Of a stretch of 64,000 nt of DNA, positions 27,971-35,559 are shown in pieces (position 1 is the stretch's first letter; each line of letters begins with the position of its first letter). The notes beneath the pieces were generated by a model. The model was not told the DNA's origin. It made no database searches and saw only the letters and a list, made by a program, of their open reading frames with translations. Source of the stretch: Corynebacterium sp. HMSC29G08 (GTDB taxonomy: Bacteria; Actinomycetota; Actinomycetes; Mycobacteriales; Mycobacteriaceae); NCBI RefSeq assembly GCF_001806875.1, contig NZ_KV786241.1, positions 87,318 to 151,317 on the forward strand. Reading direction: 5' to 3'. The translations under genes were made by a program, and so were the position numbers.

Positions 27971-29176
27971 TTGACTTCTAACAAGATCCGGACCACGCAC
28001 GTAGGTTCGCTGCCGCGTACAGAGGCGCTGCTTGAGGCGAATGCCCGCCGTGCTGAGGGCACGATTGAGGACAACGAGTTTTTCGAAATTCTGCAGACCT
28101 CCATTGATGAGGTTGTGCAGAAGCAGGTGGACCTTGGCATCGACATCATCAACGAGGGCGAGTACGGCCACATCACCTCTGGTGCCGTGGATTACGGCGC
28201 ATGGTGGAACTACTCCTTTACTCGCCTTGGTGGTCTCACCATGACGGATGAGGACCGTTGGGCGAACCAGGCCATCAAGCGTTCCACTCCGGGCAACATT
28301 GAGCTGACCAGTTTCTCGGACCGTCGTGACCGCGCTTTGTTCTCTGAGGCTTACGAGGACCCGCACTCCGGCATCTTCACTGGGCGTGCGAAGGTGGGCA
28401 ACCCGAAGTTCACCGGCCCAGTGACCTACATCGGCCAGGATCAGGTGGACGCGGATGTGAAGTTCCTGCGCGCAGCTATGGACAAGGCGGGCGCTACGGA
28501 AGGTTTCGTGGCGGCGTTGTCGCCGGGTTCCGCAGCGCGTTTGACGGATGAGTACTACCACAACGATGCTGAGCTGGTGCAGGCCTGCGCCGATGCAATG
28601 CACCATGAGTACAAAGCAATCACCGATGCTGGGTTTACCGTCCAGCTGGACGCCCCTGACCTGGCTGAGTCCTGGGACCAGATCAACCCTGAGCCGAGCC
28701 TGGAGGACTACCGCGCCTGGCTTCGCGTCCGCGTTGACGCGATCAACTCCGCGCTCAAGGGCCTACCCAAAGAGCAGACTCGCCTGCACATTTGCTGGGG
28801 TTCCTGGCACGGACCGCACGTGACGGACATTCCGTTTGAGGACATTGTTGATGAGATCCTGCGTGCGGATGTCGGTGGCTACTCGTTCGAGGGTGCCTCC
28901 CCGCGCCATGCCCACGAGTGGCGCGTGTGGCAAAACCGTGAGTTGCCGGAGAACACGCTGATCTACCCGGGTGTGATCTCCCACAGCACGAATGCGGTGG
29001 AGCACCCCCGCCTAGTTGCGGACCGCATCATCCAGTTCGCTGAGGTTGTCGGACCAGAGCGTGTTGTCGCCGCCGCCGATTGCGGCTTGGGTGGCCGCCT
29101 GCACCACCAGATTGCGTGGGCCAAGCTCGAGTCCCTGGTAGAGGGCGCGGCCATTGCCTCGGAGGAGCTTTTCTAG
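27971..29176 (+). CDS. MetE C-terminal-domain-like methyltransferase
   Basis: A 401-residue single-domain protein of the cobalamin-independent methionine synthase II family, about half of full MetE. Zinc ligands are visible: HICWGSWHGPH (H273, C275) and ADCGLGG (C371). The substrate-binding N-terminal domain of MetE is missing, so it may use a different methyl donor or acceptor; such stand-alone versions act in diverse one-carbon reactions. The TTG start follows AAAAGGAG by about 7 bases. It ends 12 bases before a strong terminator. Confidence 0.85.
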   Translation: MTSNKIRTTHVGSLPRTEALLEANARRAEGTIEDNEFFEILQTSIDEVVQKQVDLGIDIINEGEYGHITSGAVDYGAWWNYSFTRLGGLTMTDEDRWANQAIKRSTPGNIELTSFSDRRDRALFSEAYEDPHSGIFTGRAKVGNPKFTGPVTYIGQDQVDADVKFLRAAMDKAGATEGFVAALSPGSAARLTDEYYHNDAELVQACADAMHHEYKAITDAGFTVQLDAPDLAESWDQINPEPSLEDYRAWLRVRVDAINSALKGLPKEQTRLHICWGSWHGPHVTDIPFEDIVDEILRADVGGYSFEGASPRHAHEWRVWQNRELPENTLIYPGVISHSTNAVEHPRLVADRIIQFAEVVGPERVVAAADCGLGGRLHHQIAWAKLESLVEGAAIASEELF

Positions 29177-29188
29177 GCTTATCCACGT

Positions 29189-29228
29189 AAAAAACCACCA
29201 CCCCAACCTGAACGGGGATGGTGGTCTT
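29189..29228. terminator. bidirectional terminator
   Basis: ACCACCACCCC (29194-29204) pairs with GGGG-A-TGGTGGT (29214-29225), with one bulged A. There is an A-run on the left and CTTT on the right, between two convergent genes. Confidence 0.85.
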
Positions 29229-29241
29229 TGCCTGTTTGGCT

Positions 29242-29703
29242 TTAGTCCTCAGGCACGACGCCGAGCGCGTGGCGTACCTGAGCAAGCAGCTCAGGGTTGG
29301 TGGAAAGCACGAACGTTGCCACCTGGGCCAAGACACTCAAGGAGGAAATAATTGCGCCGATTACGGTGAATGCCACCTCAGCTTCCTCAGACAGGCTGCT
29401 TGCTTCCATCAAACGGGAACTTGCATCCGTCGGCTTCGGCGGGGTAAACGTCACCGTCGTTGGCTCCTCGATGACAGACTCCACCACGGTGGTAACCCCA
29501 TCCGTGCCGGTCACCGTAGTGGTAGTAGTCACCGGGTACGTGACAGTGGTTGTTGCGGTGGCGGTGGTCGTGCCGGTCACCGTCGACTTCGTCTGGGTGC
29601 CGGAAGAACCATTGCTGGAGCTGCTCGAAGCGTTAGCAGTAGCTACACCAGTAAGAGCCAGCCCGGCAGCAGTAACAAGCGCGAGCGCGGTACGGGAATT
29701 CAT
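29242..29703 (-). CDS. small secreted Thr-rich protein with C-terminal hydrophobic segment
   Basis: A 153-residue exported protein of unknown function. The signal peptide ends ATANA-SSSS near residue 25. A Ser/Thr-rich low-complexity stretch (TTTATATTTVTY style) runs to about 85, a candidate site for O-mannosylation. Then follow an acidic segment and a hydrophobic helix (FTVIGAIISSLSVLAQVATF) with the motif FVLSTNPELL. It shares architecture and this motif with the next gene, so the two are probably paralogues. The ATG at 29703 was chosen because the signal peptide starts there. Confidence 0.75.
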   Translation of the reverse strand: MNSRTALALVTAAGLALTGVATANASSSSSNGSSGTQTKSTVTGTTTATATTTVTYPVTTTTTVTGTDGVTTVVESVIEEPTTVTFTPPKPTDASSRLMEASSLSEEAEVAFTVIGAIISSLSVLAQVATFVLSTNPELLAQVRHALGVVPED

Positions 29704-29731
29704 ACGTGCCTGAAACCCTTCGGGTGAGCTA

Positions 29732-30109
29732 TTAGAAACCGAACTTCGGCAGACCCAGGCCGAAGTTAGCGTTGAGCATGTCGATTGCCTTGTCAATGCC
29801 CTTCGGGTTGGAGAAGATGATGAGAGCCAAGGTCAGTACGGCAGACAGGATACCCACGGAGGTGCCAATCGCGGAGCCGGTGTTCACGCCGGAGCTCTTC
29901 TTATCTTCAGCTGGGGTCTGGTCGCCCGGAGTCTGGTCGCCCTCGCCCGGGGTCTGGTCGCCCTCGCCCGGGGTCTCCGGCGTCTCCGGGGTTTCAACCG
30001 GTGTGGTCACGTTGTTGTCTCCCTTTACCGGCTCCTCGGCAACAGCCGGGGTGATAGCCAGGCCGGTTGCAACAGCGGCAGCAACAAGAGCGGTGGAAAT
30101 ACGCTTCAT
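29732..30109 (-). CDS. small secreted Pro/Glu-rich protein with C-terminal hydrophobic segment
   Basis: A 125-residue exported protein of unknown function. The signal peptide ends TPAVA-EEP near residue 24. It is followed by acidic tandem repeats (GEGDQTP, three partial copies) to about 70, then a hydrophobic helix (GILSAVLTLALIIFS) and the tail SNPKGIDKAIDMLN. Helix plus SNP motif matches the neighbouring secreted protein. AGGAG lies 7 bases before the ATG. It could sit in the inner or outer (mycolate) membrane or be a secreted surface peptide. Confidence 0.78.
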   Translation of the reverse strand: MKRISTALVAAAVATGLAITPAVAEEPVKGDNNVTTPVETPETPETPGEGDQTPGEGDQTPGDQTPAEDKKSSGVNTGSAIGTSVGILSAVLTLALIIFSNPKGIDKAIDMLNANFGLGLPKFGF

Positions 30110-30234
30110 AGAAGTTCTCCTCAAAAGAAATGGGTTGATTGCATATGGGCGAGGTTGACAGCCCTTGCAATTCGGACGCATAGAAATCTATCAGGTTTAG
30201 GGGAAAAACACAGCGTCGGCCTACCGGTTAGCGT

Positions 30235-30240
30235 TAGTAT
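30235..30240 (+). promoter_or_regulatory. -10 element of ilvA (leaderless)
   Basis: TAGTAT, 8 bases before the ilvA ATG at 30249. Confidence 0.45.
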
Positions 30241-30248
30241 TAGCCACC

Positions 30249-31523
30249 ATGACTTCGTTCCAGCCAGTGCACGCAGCGGACATTCAGGCGGCGCAGGCGC
30301 GCATCTCCTCGGTAATTGAACCGACCCCTTTGCAGTACTGCCCACGCCTGTCGGAGCAGTACGGCGCCAACATTTACCTCAAGCGTGAGGACTTGCAGGA
30401 TGTGCGCTCCTACAAGATTCGCGGCGCGTACTACGGCATTTCCCGGTTGAATGAGCAGGATCGCGCGGCGGGGGTGGTCGCGGCGTCGGCAGGCAACCAT
30501 GCCCAAGGCGTGGCCTATGCGTGCCGGGCGCTGGGAATTCAGGGCAAGATTTTCGTGCCTAAGCCAACGCCGAAGCAGAAGCGTGACCGCATCCTGGTAC
30601 ACGGCGGGGAGAACATTGAGCTGGTGGTCACCGGTAACACGTTTGATGAGGCAGCCCAGGCCGCGCGTGAGGACGCTGAGGCGCGCGGCGCGACCATGAT
30701 CGAGCCCTTCGACTCGCGCGACACCGTGGTGGGCCAGGGCACGGTAGCTGCTGAGGTGCTCGCACAGCTGACCGGCCAGGGCAGTGAGCTTGACACCATC
30801 GTCGTGCCGGTTGGCGGTGGCGGGCTGCTGGCGGGGGTGACCTCGTATCTTGCGGACATGTCGCCGCGCACCGCAATCGTTGGCGTGGAGCCGCGCGGCG
30901 CGGCATCCTTGCATGCGGCGATGGAGGCAGGCGAGCCAGTCACGTTGGACGATATCGACCCGTTTGTAGACGGTGCCGCTGTCAAGCGCATCGGCGCCTT
31001 TCCGTACCAGGTCATCGAGGAAAACCAGGGGCGTACTCACCTGATGATTGCGGACGAGGGCGCAGTGTGCACCGAGATGCTCGCCCTGTACCAAAACGAG
31101 GGCATTATCGCGGAACCCGCCGGCGCGCTGGCGGTGACTGGTTTGGCCAGTTTGAAAATCCAGCCTGGTTCTACCGTGGTGTGCATCATCTCTGGCGGCA
31201 ACAATGACGTGCTGCGATACGCCGAGGTGATGGAGCGCTCCCTGGTACATAGGGGCCTGCGCCACTACTTCCTGGTGAACTTCCCTCAGGAGCCGGGCCA
31301 GCTGCGCTCCTTCCTTACAGACATCCTGGGCCCGGATGATGACATCGTGCTGTTCGAGTACCTGAAGAAGAACAACCGCGAAACTGGTGCCGCACTCGCA
31401 GGCTTGGAACTGAGCCGCGCAAGCGACTTAGATCCGCTGCTTGAGCGCATGGCGGCATCCCCCATTGAGTGCCGCCGCTTAGAGCCGGGCACCCCAGAGT
31501 ACGAGTACATTGTTTCCGGCTAG
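30249..31523 (+). CDS. ilvA: threonine ammonia-lyase (threonine dehydratase)
   Basis: A 424-residue PLP enzyme that turns threonine into 2-oxobutanoate, the first step of isoleucine synthesis. The PLP lysine is K56 in SYKIRGAYY; the phosphate loop VGGGGLLAG is near 187-195. The last 95 residues (from HRGLRHYFLVNFPQ) form a single ACT-like regulatory domain, the short form usual in corynebacteria, which binds isoleucine or valine. It ends one base before treZ, convergent. Confidence 0.95.
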   Translation: MTSFQPVHAADIQAAQARISSVIEPTPLQYCPRLSEQYGANIYLKREDLQDVRSYKIRGAYYGISRLNEQDRAAGVVAASAGNHAQGVAYACRALGIQGKIFVPKPTPKQKRDRILVHGGENIELVVTGNTFDEAAQAAREDAEARGATMIEPFDSRDTVVGQGTVAAEVLAQLTGQGSELDTIVVPVGGGGLLAGVTSYLADMSPRTAIVGVEPRGAASLHAAMEAGEPVTLDDIDPFVDGAAVKRIGAFPYQVIEENQGRTHLMIADEGAVCTEMLALYQNEGIIAEPAGALAVTGLASLKIQPGSTVVCIISGGNNDVLRYAEVMERSLVHRGLRHYFLVNFPQEPGQLRSFLTDILGPDDDIVLFEYLKKNNRETGAALAGLELSRASDLDPLLERMAASPIECRRLEPGTPEYEYIVSG

Positions 31524-33245
31524 TTAGCCCTCAATCAGCGCAAACTCCCAGGGTCCCAGCACGGTTTCGCTTGGGGTCACCTGTGGGTTGCTGAAGGAAT
31601 ACACCAGTGTGCCACCCACCGGCACGGTGACCGTGTTGGGGGAGTAGTTGCCCACAAACACGGTGCTGCCCTCGCGCAGGCACAGCCAGCCGGCCTCGTC
31701 GTGGGAAACCTCCAGCGTACGCAGGTCATCGCGGTTAAACCCGTGGGAGTGGCGGAGGCAGATGAGGGTGCGGTAGGCGTTGAGAAGCTTCTTCTGCTCC
31801 GCAGAAAACTCCCAGTCCAGCTTGGCTGATTCGAAGGTTGCCGGATCCGCCGGGTCGGGCACGTCGGCGTCGTTCCAGCCCTCGCGGGCGAAATCATGGC
31901 GGCGGCCCTCGCGCGTCAGTCGCACCAGCTCCGGGTCAGTGTGCGAGACAAAGAACGGAAACGGTGTCTGCGCGCAGAACTCTTCGCCCATAAACAGCAT
32001 GGGGGTGAACGGCGACAGCAGCACCGTCGCAGCCCGCAGCATGAGCTGCTCGGGGCTTTCGCTTTGCGACGGCCTATCGCCCCCCGCACGATTACCCACC
32101 TGATCATGATTTGTGGTGTAGGTAACCATCTGCCACGGTGCAACATGCGACAGGTCCAGAGCACGGCCGTGGGTGCGGCCACGATACGCCGACCACGTAT
32201 CACGGAAGCGATACGCGTTCGCCATGGTCTCAGCCAATATCTCGATGCTGCCGTAATCGCAGTAGTAACCCTGGCGCTCGTCGGCGATCAGGGAGTGGAT
32301 GGCGTGGTGCACGTCGTCGCACCACTGGGCGGAAAGGCCGTAGCCACCGCGGGACTCATCATTGACAATGCGCGGGTCATTTTGGTCCGTCTCACCAATG
32401 ATGGTGCGTGGGACGCCGGTGGCAGCGGCAATAGCGTCGGCCACCTGGCGGATTTCCTCCATGATGGAATATGCCCGACGATCATCGTAGGCCTGCACCG
32501 CATCCAGGCGAAGCCCGTCCACATGAAACTCGTCTAACCACTGATGTACCGCATCCAAGATGTAGGCGCGCACCTCGTCCGAGCCGGGGCCCGAAAGGTT
32601 GACCACATCACCCCAAGCCGTGTGCCCCGAGGTGGTGTACGGGCCGAAAAGACCCTTGTAGTTGCCCTCGGGACCGAAGTGGTTATACACCACGTCCATA
32701 ATCACGGCGATGCCGTGCGCGTGCGCCGCATCCACCAGGCGCTTAAGGCCCTCCGGGCCGCCGTAGGAATGCTGCACAGCAAACCAATCCACGCCGTCAT
32801 AACCCCAGTTGCGTTCACCGGCAAACGGTTGCACTGGCAGCAGCTCAATCGAGTTGACCCCAAGGTCGGCCAGGTAATCAAGCCTGTCTATCACCCCGTC
32901 AAACGTCCCCTCGGGGCTAAACGTGCCCACGTGCAGCTCGTAGAGCACTTGGTCTTTCAGTTCAATGCCGCTCCACTGGTCATCCGTCCAGGGGAATTCC
33001 GTAGCAACCACCTCGGAAGGGCCGTGAACACCCTCGGGTTGGTAGCGGGTACGCGGGTCGGGCAGGGGGGTGGACCAGGACGTGCCGTCGAAAAGCAAAA
33101 AAGCGTAGCGCTGGCCGGGGGACGGGACTTCGTCGCAGGTGAACCACCCACCGTCGGTGGTACGCATGTCGTGCTGCGTGCCGTCGATGATGATGCGCGC
33201 GCTATGCGCCGCAGGTGCCCAAATGTCGAATCGCGGTGTAGTCAC
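31524..33245 (-). CDS. treZ: malto-oligosyltrehalose trehalohydrolase
   Basis: A 573-residue GH13 enzyme that cuts trehalose from the end of maltooligosyltrehalose made by TreY. An N-terminal carbohydrate-binding-like domain (FDIWAP to about residue 85) precedes the barrel. GH13 motifs are present: VIMDVVYNHFG, the nucleophile region DGLRLDAVQAYD, the acid GETDQND and TNHDQVGN. The GTG at 33245 was chosen since FDIWAP begins a few residues later and TACGGT lies 8 bases before it; an ATG at 33281 would overlap the divergent gene. Confidence 0.94.
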   Translation of the reverse strand: MTTPRFDIWAPAAHSARIIIDGTQHDMRTTDGGWFTCDEVPSPGQRYAFLLFDGTSWSTPLPDPRTRYQPEGVHGPSEVVATEFPWTDDQWSGIELKDQVLYELHVGTFSPEGTFDGVIDRLDYLADLGVNSIELLPVQPFAGERNWGYDGVDWFAVQHSYGGPEGLKRLVDAAHAHGIAVIMDVVYNHFGPEGNYKGLFGPYTTSGHTAWGDVVNLSGPGSDEVRAYILDAVHQWLDEFHVDGLRLDAVQAYDDRRAYSIMEEIRQVADAIAAATGVPRTIIGETDQNDPRIVNDESRGGYGLSAQWCDDVHHAIHSLIADERQGYYCDYGSIEILAETMANAYRFRDTWSAYRGRTHGRALDLSHVAPWQMVTYTTNHDQVGNRAGGDRPSQSESPEQLMLRAATVLLSPFTPMLFMGEEFCAQTPFPFFVSHTDPELVRLTREGRRHDFAREGWNDADVPDPADPATFESAKLDWEFSAEQKKLLNAYRTLICLRHSHGFNRDDLRTLEVSHDEAGWLCLREGSTVFVGNYSPNTVTVPVGGTLVYSFSNPQVTPSETVLGPWEFALIEG

Positions 33246-33253
33246 AACAACCC

Positions 33254-33259
33254 ACCGTA
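33254..33259 (-). promoter_or_regulatory. -10 element of treZ (leaderless)
   Basis: TACGGT on the minus strand, 8 bases before the treZ GTG. It lies one base from the divergent element at 33261. Confidence 0.4.
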
Positions 33260-33260
33260 C

Positions 33261-33266
33261 TAGTCT
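33261..33266 (+). promoter_or_regulatory. -10 element of the YigZ-family gene (leaderless)
   Basis: TAGTCT, 7 bases before the ATG at 33274. The -35 region of this promoter would lie inside treZ. Confidence 0.4.
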
Positions 33267-33273
33267 GAGAGCA

Positions 33274-33909
33274 ATGCTCACTTCCTACCAACGTCCCGCC
33301 GCCCAGCTTGTTACCCATGAGCTGGAGATTAAACGCTCCCGCTTTATCACCTGGGTGGACCGCGCGACCACTGAAGATGAAGCACGTGACCTGATCCACC
33401 GGGCACGCGAAGCCTTCCCGGATGCGAGGCACCACTGCTCAGCTTTCATCGTGCATGTAGACGGAGCCCTGCCGATCGAGCGCTCGTCCGATGACGGTGA
33501 GCCGTCCGGCACCGCCGGCAAACCCATGCTGGAGGTGCTCAAAGGCTCCGAGATGCTCGACGTTGCTGCCGTGGTGATCCGCTACTTCGGCGGTATCAAA
33601 CTCGGCACCGGTGGGCTGGTCAGTGCATATACCGATGCCGTGAGCGAGACGCTTGCGAAAACCACGCGGGTCACGCGCGCGATGAAAGAGCTGGTCACTG
33701 TGGACCTGCCGCATGCGGATGCCGGGCGCATCGAGGCCGAACTGCGCGTGCGTGGCGTAGATGTGATTGGGGTGGAATACGGCCGGCTCGCCCGCTACAC
33801 CCTGGCCTATGAGCCGGGCGAGCGCGAGGTTATCGACGCCCACATTGCCGCCCTGACCCAAGGCAACGCCACGACGCGCTCTGGCGGGCACCAATGGGTG
33901 GAGCGCTAA
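33274..33909 (+). CDS. YigZ/IMPACT-family protein
   Basis: A 211-residue protein of the YigZ/UPF0029 family, related to eukaryotic IMPACT. The N-terminal domain has the hallmark SDDGEPSGTAGKPMLEVL noted by SDDGEPSGTAG (near 70-80) and VIRYFGGIKLGTGGL; the C-terminal domain is the smaller ferredoxin-like DUF1949 type. Bacterial members are thought to act in translation-related regulation, without a settled reaction. The upstream open frame (33139 on) is the antisense of treZ and was left out. Confidence 0.92.
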   Translation: MLTSYQRPAAQLVTHELEIKRSRFITWVDRATTEDEARDLIHRAREAFPDARHHCSAFIVHVDGALPIERSSDDGEPSGTAGKPMLEVLKGSEMLDVAAVVIRYFGGIKLGTGGLVSAYTDAVSETLAKTTRVTRAMKELVTVDLPHADAGRIEAELRVRGVDVIGVEYGRLARYTLAYEPGEREVIDAHIAALTQGNATTRSGGHQWVER

Positions 33910-33913
33910 CAGG

Positions 33914-33919
33914 TACAAT
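33914..33919 (+). promoter_or_regulatory. -10 element of the small membrane protein (leaderless)
   Basis: TACAAT, 7 bases before the ATG at 33927, just after the YigZ stop. Confidence 0.45.
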
Positions 33920-33926
33920 CACCGCC

Positions 33927-34160
33927 ATGACGCTGCAGCCACGACCGAACAACCCCATCGAAGCACGCAAGCAGGCCGTGCGTACCTACTCCCGCAACGC
34001 AGCCATCTGGGCCGGCGGCGGTGTCGCAGGCGGCATTGTGCTTGGTCTGCTCGCCGGAAGCTGGACCGTGCTTATACTCGGCTTTGTCATCGCCGTTGTC
34101 GGCGGATACGTGAACTGGAACAAAGTCCAGCGCATTGTTAACCACCAGGACCAGTACTAG
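33927..34160 (+). CDS. small membrane protein
   Basis: A 77-residue protein with a basic N-terminus (about 28 residues) and a long hydrophobic stretch (about 29-63) broken by Gly, enough for a helical hairpin; the tail VNWNKVQRIVNHQDQY is polar. No family name known to me. It lies 3 bases before the S4 gene, so the two are co-transcribed. Confidence 0.75.
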   Translation: MTLQPRPNNPIEARKQAVRTYSRNAAIWAGGGVAGGIVLGLLAGSWTVLILGFVIAVVGGYVNWNKVQRIVNHQDQY

Positions 34161-34163
34161 GCA

Positions 34164-34547
34164 GTGACCCAACCCGATAGCGCCCCAGTGCGCATAGACG
34201 TCTGGCTGTGGGCCGTTCGCATCTTCAAAACCCGCAGCCAAGCGGCCGAAGCTGTGCGCGCCGGGCACGTGAAACTCAACAGTGAGGCGGTGAAAGCCGC
34301 AGCACAAGTAGTGCCTGGCGATCACGTTCGCGTGTGGAAAGACCACCGCTATATGGAGTTCGACGTCACCGCAACCGTGCGCAAACGCGTCGGTGCGCCG
34401 ATCGCGCGACAGTGCTACGTGGACGTGTCCCCGCCGCCACCACCGATGGACATTTTCGCCTCCATGCCGAAGCGCGACCGCGGTGCGGGCAGACCTACCA
34501 AGAAGGAACGCCGCGAAACCGATCGGCTGCTGGGCCGTAGCCGCTAA
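34164..34547 (+). CDS. S4-domain RNA-binding protein (HslR type)
   Basis: A 127-residue protein with an N-terminal S4 domain (RIDVWLWAVRIFKTRSQAAEAVRAG region, residues 7-31, here noted by IDVWLW) and a basic C-terminal tail (RPTKKERRETDRLLGRSR). This matches the HslR/Hsp15 family, which binds 50S subunits carrying stalled peptidyl-tRNA. The GTG start is 3 bases after the previous stop. It overlaps the convergent alarmone synthetase gene by 4 bases. Confidence 0.9.
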   Translation: MTQPDSAPVRIDVWLWAVRIFKTRSQAAEAVRAGHVKLNSEAVKAAAQVVPGDHVRVWKDHRYMEFDVTATVRKRVGAPIARQCYVDVSPPPPPMDIFASMPKRDRGAGRPTKKERRETDRLLGRSR

Positions 34548-35557
34548 CTGCGCAGTTTGGCCAACCGCCGCGTGAGGCGAAGCTTGCGCTCCCTCGGACG
34601 GTTACCCGCATCCCACGTGCGCTCAATGTGCTCGGTGCCGAAGCGGTTGAGCAACACGTCGTCCACAATGCGCACTTGGCCCGGGGTAAACGGGCTTTTG
34701 ATGGAATGCAGCACCGCTTCAACGTCGGCGGGGTTGAGCAGCTCCGCAAGTTGGTCGACGCGTTCAATGCCATGGATGCGCAACAGTTCGTTGAGGAAGC
34801 GGTACGTAGTGGCACGTGAGAGCGGGTACTGGGACCCCAGGTACACCGTGAGGATGCCCGGTAGGGTTTCCGGTGTCAGTTCCGCAGTGGTGTCGGATGC
34901 CTCCGCCGGTGTTGCCTGCTTGTGTGAGTTTGTGATGCTTGCGATCTGGTCAAACTGCTGGTCCGCAAGTTCAATAAGGCCAGCGGCAAGGGTAAACGCG
35001 CGGTCTACTTGCGGGTCCGTTTTCGCCTCTGCGGCGCGTTTGTAGCGGATATCGTGCTCAAACTCCGCCCACGCGTGCTGCAGCACAGTACGGATTTGGA
35101 CTTCAAAGACGGTACCAATGTAGTCCTCAAGGCCTTCTGAATTATCCGTGACTCGCACCTGCAGGTGGTGCGAACCGTAGCCAAAGCCCCCTGAGACACG
35201 CGTTTCCTCGGCCTTGTTCACGCTGCGCAGGACCTCGAACTGGTCTGCTAAAAGACGCTGCACCGCGGGGATCTCAGTCGAATGCAGGACTGTCACGCGT
35301 GCCCCGATGATGTCTTTGATGTCAGTCCACGGATCGGGGTAGACAGGGTTGCCCTTCTCGTTGAGTTTGCGGGCTTTTTCCTTCAACGAGGTCCACGTTT
35401 TCACCCGCACGTCCACCCGGTCAAAGGTGATGCCGGCGTCAGACATAAGCTCATGCAACGCGTCGCGAAAGTGGGTAGCAATCTCCGGGTTGGCCTTGAC
35501 CCACTCCGCGTATGTGGAACCCAGCCGGGCAATGGTGATGTTGTCTTGCCTAGGCAT
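34544..35557 (-). CDS. small alarmone synthetase (RelA/SpoT domain protein)
   Basis: A 337-residue cytoplasmic protein with only the RelA/SpoT synthetase domain (about 50-190): VKTWTSLKEKARK, DIIGARVTVL, GFGYGSHHLQV and FEVQIRTVLQHAWAEFEHDIRYK are the expected motifs. No HD hydrolase, TGS or ACT domain is present, so it should make but not degrade (p)ppGpp-like nucleotides. The C-terminal 130 residues are helical and of unclear role. The ATG lies 2 bases after the treY stop, so treY and this gene form a unit. Confidence 0.9.
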   Translation of the reverse strand: MPRQDNITIARLGSTYAEWVKANPEIATHFRDALHELMSDAGITFDRVDVRVKTWTSLKEKARKLNEKGNPVYPDPWTDIKDIIGARVTVLHSTEIPAVQRLLADQFEVLRSVNKAEETRVSGGFGYGSHHLQVRVTDNSEGLEDYIGTVFEVQIRTVLQHAWAEFEHDIRYKRAAEAKTDPQVDRAFTLAAGLIELADQQFDQIASITNSHKQATPAEASDTTAELTPETLPGILTVYLGSQYPLSRATTYRFLNELLRIHGIERVDQLAELLNPADVEAVLHSIKSPFTPGQVRIVDDVLLNRFGTEHIERTWDAGNRPRERKLRLTRRLAKLRS

Positions 35558-35559
35558 AG

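Noticed and set aside
29297..29713. Val-rich plus-strand frame of 138 codons
   Set aside because: Antisense of the Thr-rich linker of the secreted protein; the minus frame has a proper signal peptide.
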